DNA of 64,000 bases from Ascoidea rubescens DSM 1968 (taxonomy: Eukaryota; Ascomycota; Saccharomycetes; Ascoideales; Ascoideaceae): contig NW_017962921.1 in the NCBI RefSeq assembly GCF_001661345.1, forward strand, positions 593,759-657,758, given 5' to 3'. Each line of letters opens with the position of its first letter. Position 1 is the first letter of the stretch. Below are positions 62,782-64,000 of this stretch, piece by piece. The position numbers were made by a program, and so were the translations under genes. The notes under the pieces were generated by a model. It did not search any database, was not told where the DNA came from, and saw nothing but the letters and a program-made list of their open reading frames with translations.

Positions 62782-63220
62782 GGGAGAAAACACTTTATAT
62801 AAACTATTCTGTTCAGCATGCCCATATACCCATATGTCCTATACCTGTCATTATATTCTATGATCATATTCGCATACAAATCCAAACTCTGTGCTGATTA
62901 AAGTGCGTAGGTCTCTGTGAATGATTCCTTGCTGTGGGAAAGAACAGCCTGAGGCAGTTGAGTTAGAGGATATCTGCTATCGATATATGCTCTTTGTAGG
63001 TTGGTGTTTGCTTTGTAGAGGATGGGTGTTCTTTCTTTGGCCTTCACGTCACTAAGCTTTCAACAAAGAATAGATCTGCAGAGTTGCTAACGTCTCAAAG
63101 TGCAAACCCACTTTTGTATATATTCTTATCCCGTCCCTCAACACTCACTTCAACTTGACTATTCCATTATATCCAGCTCATTTTATCTTCAATTCGCATT
63201 CATTCCCTCTCCCCATTGAC
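62782..63220. other. Intergenic region between the CYB2-like gene and the last gene
   Basis: CYB2 terminator region, then an upstream region with a TATA-like TATATATTC at about 63116 and a pyrimidine-rich leader (63130-63215). No gene seen. Confidence 0.5.
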
Positions 63221-63994
63221 ATGTCTCACGATTACCTAACTGCTGCTGACGAAGTTCCTCCCGAACCAATTCGAACTCCAGATATCTTTCAAAACTACCC
63301 AGATAACGAGGACGACGCCTCTGTCATTAACAATCCTCCTCAAAAACCATTTCTATTGAAAAGAAGATCATCCACTTTCTACAAAGATGCTTTGCTAAAG
63401 AACAAATCAATCAAAGAAAGCGTCAATGGCGCTGCCATCGCTGTTAACGATGAGAGAATACTTCCCGATGAAGATGCTGATAACCAAACCGATAAATCAG
63501 ATAATATATCCTACCAAATGAATGTGGGCTACAACAAGTACAGATCGAATTCAAATTCCTTCTATAAAAACAATGAAAAGAATCAAAATCAAAAACAAAA
63601 TGACGAAGAAATAATAACTACTCAAATCAATGGAATTTCTTTTGGCACTGACAACGATCAAGTCAATAAAAACCACTTGGACAACTACAAGTATAATAAC
63701 AATTTTTATAACAATAAAAAAGGTAATGACAACAATTTGAACACTTCATTCGATACTAATTTTCAAGAAAATGATAAAAGCTTTATAGTATCTGGTATGT
63801 CTTCGTCAATAATTTCACCAGTTCCGCTATCTTCTAATAACATTTTGTTATGCGATAATAGTAGTTTTGATAATAAGGATATCAAGAAAAACCATTTAAT
63901 TGACTTGAATAGTATCGACAAACCAACTTTATTAAAGAAAAACAGTTTTAGTTATAACGACTTTAAAAGAAAAATGTATTATGATAAATATTAA
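63221..63994 (+). CDS. Unrecognised Asn/Asp-rich protein
   Basis: 257 residues from the ATG at 63221 (MSHDYLTAADEVPPEPIRTPDIF); the frame is open from a TTG 22 codons earlier. Polar, rich in Asn, Asp, Lys and Ser, with no membrane segment and no domain I recognise. Two parts resemble each other: KPFLLKRRSSTFYKDAL (about 46-62) and KPTLLKKNSFSYNDFKRK near the end. Both have a basic patch before Ser, of the kind that basophilic kinases phosphorylate. The stop codon lies inside the window, so the gene is complete at this end unless an intron follows. It is probably a real gene because of its length and its steady codon pattern. Confidence 0.55.
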   Translation: MSHDYLTAADEVPPEPIRTPDIFQNYPDNEDDASVINNPPQKPFLLKRRSSTFYKDALLKNKSIKESVNGAAIAVNDERILPDEDADNQTDKSDNISYQMNVGYNKYRSNSNSFYKNNEKNQNQKQNDEEIITTQINGISFGTDNDQVNKNHLDNYKYNNNFYNNKKGNDNNLNTSFDTNFQENDKSFIVSGMSSSIISPVPLSSNNILLCDNSSFDNKDIKKNHLIDLNSIDKPTLLKKNSFSYNDFKRKMYYDKY

Positions 63995-64000
63995 ATGTAT

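Overview
The window is nuclear DNA from a budding yeast (Saccharomycotina). The genes are compact, AT-rich and without recognisable introns. Orthologs of Saccharomyces genes can be named directly from their translations: NVJ2, ROK1, MAK16, PSE1/KAP121, FKS1, NBP2, HAP2, GIR2, SEG1, MPP10 and CYB2, and there are two standard tRNA genes. Long asparagine runs encoded by AAT/AAC repeats inflate several proteins (NVJ2, NBP2, HAP2, SEG1). CTG codons are rare in the conserved genes I read and none sits at a deciding position, so I could not settle how CUG is decoded. Several long open frames begin at GTG or TTG; in those cases I chose the first ATG that fits the family.

Layout. 0-9 kb: the 5' end of a general amino-acid permease (minus) with a GATA-rich promoter, then NVJ2 (plus) and ROK1 (minus) facing each other. 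9-21 kb: a gene-poor accessory stretch with three members of a cysteine-rich secreted, probably GPI-anchored family (one broken) around a ferric reductase. 21-26 kb: divergent MAK16 and PSE1. 26-36 kb: a repetitive cell-wall adhesin (minus) divergent from the beta-1,3-glucan synthase FKS1. 36-44 kb: a CBS/PB1 membrane protein, an unrecognised two-segment membrane protein, and NBP2. 44-48 kb: HAP2, GIR2 and tRNA-Ala(UGC). 49-53 kb: a His/Asp-rich wall protein and the eisosome protein SEG1. 53.8-57 kb: a decayed kinase-like fossil directly abutting an MPP10 reading frame that lacks its N-terminus. 58-64 kb: tRNA-Phe(GAA), a small CYSTM protein, a cytochrome b2-type lactate dehydrogenase without a mitochondrial presequence, and an unrecognised Asn-rich protein.

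Themes. Cell surface and wall (FKS1, adhesin, cysteine-rich family, His-rich wall protein, SEG1) and ribosome biogenesis (ROK1, MAK16, MPP10) are over-represented. HAP2 and the CYB2-like gene could be regulator and target, since the CYB2 promoter carries CCAAT boxes. The strongest candidates for new biology are the cysteine-rich family beside the reductase, the truncated MPP10 next to a kinase-like relic, an upstream ORF ending one base before the HAP2 start, and a strongly diverged hot-spot 2 in FKS1.
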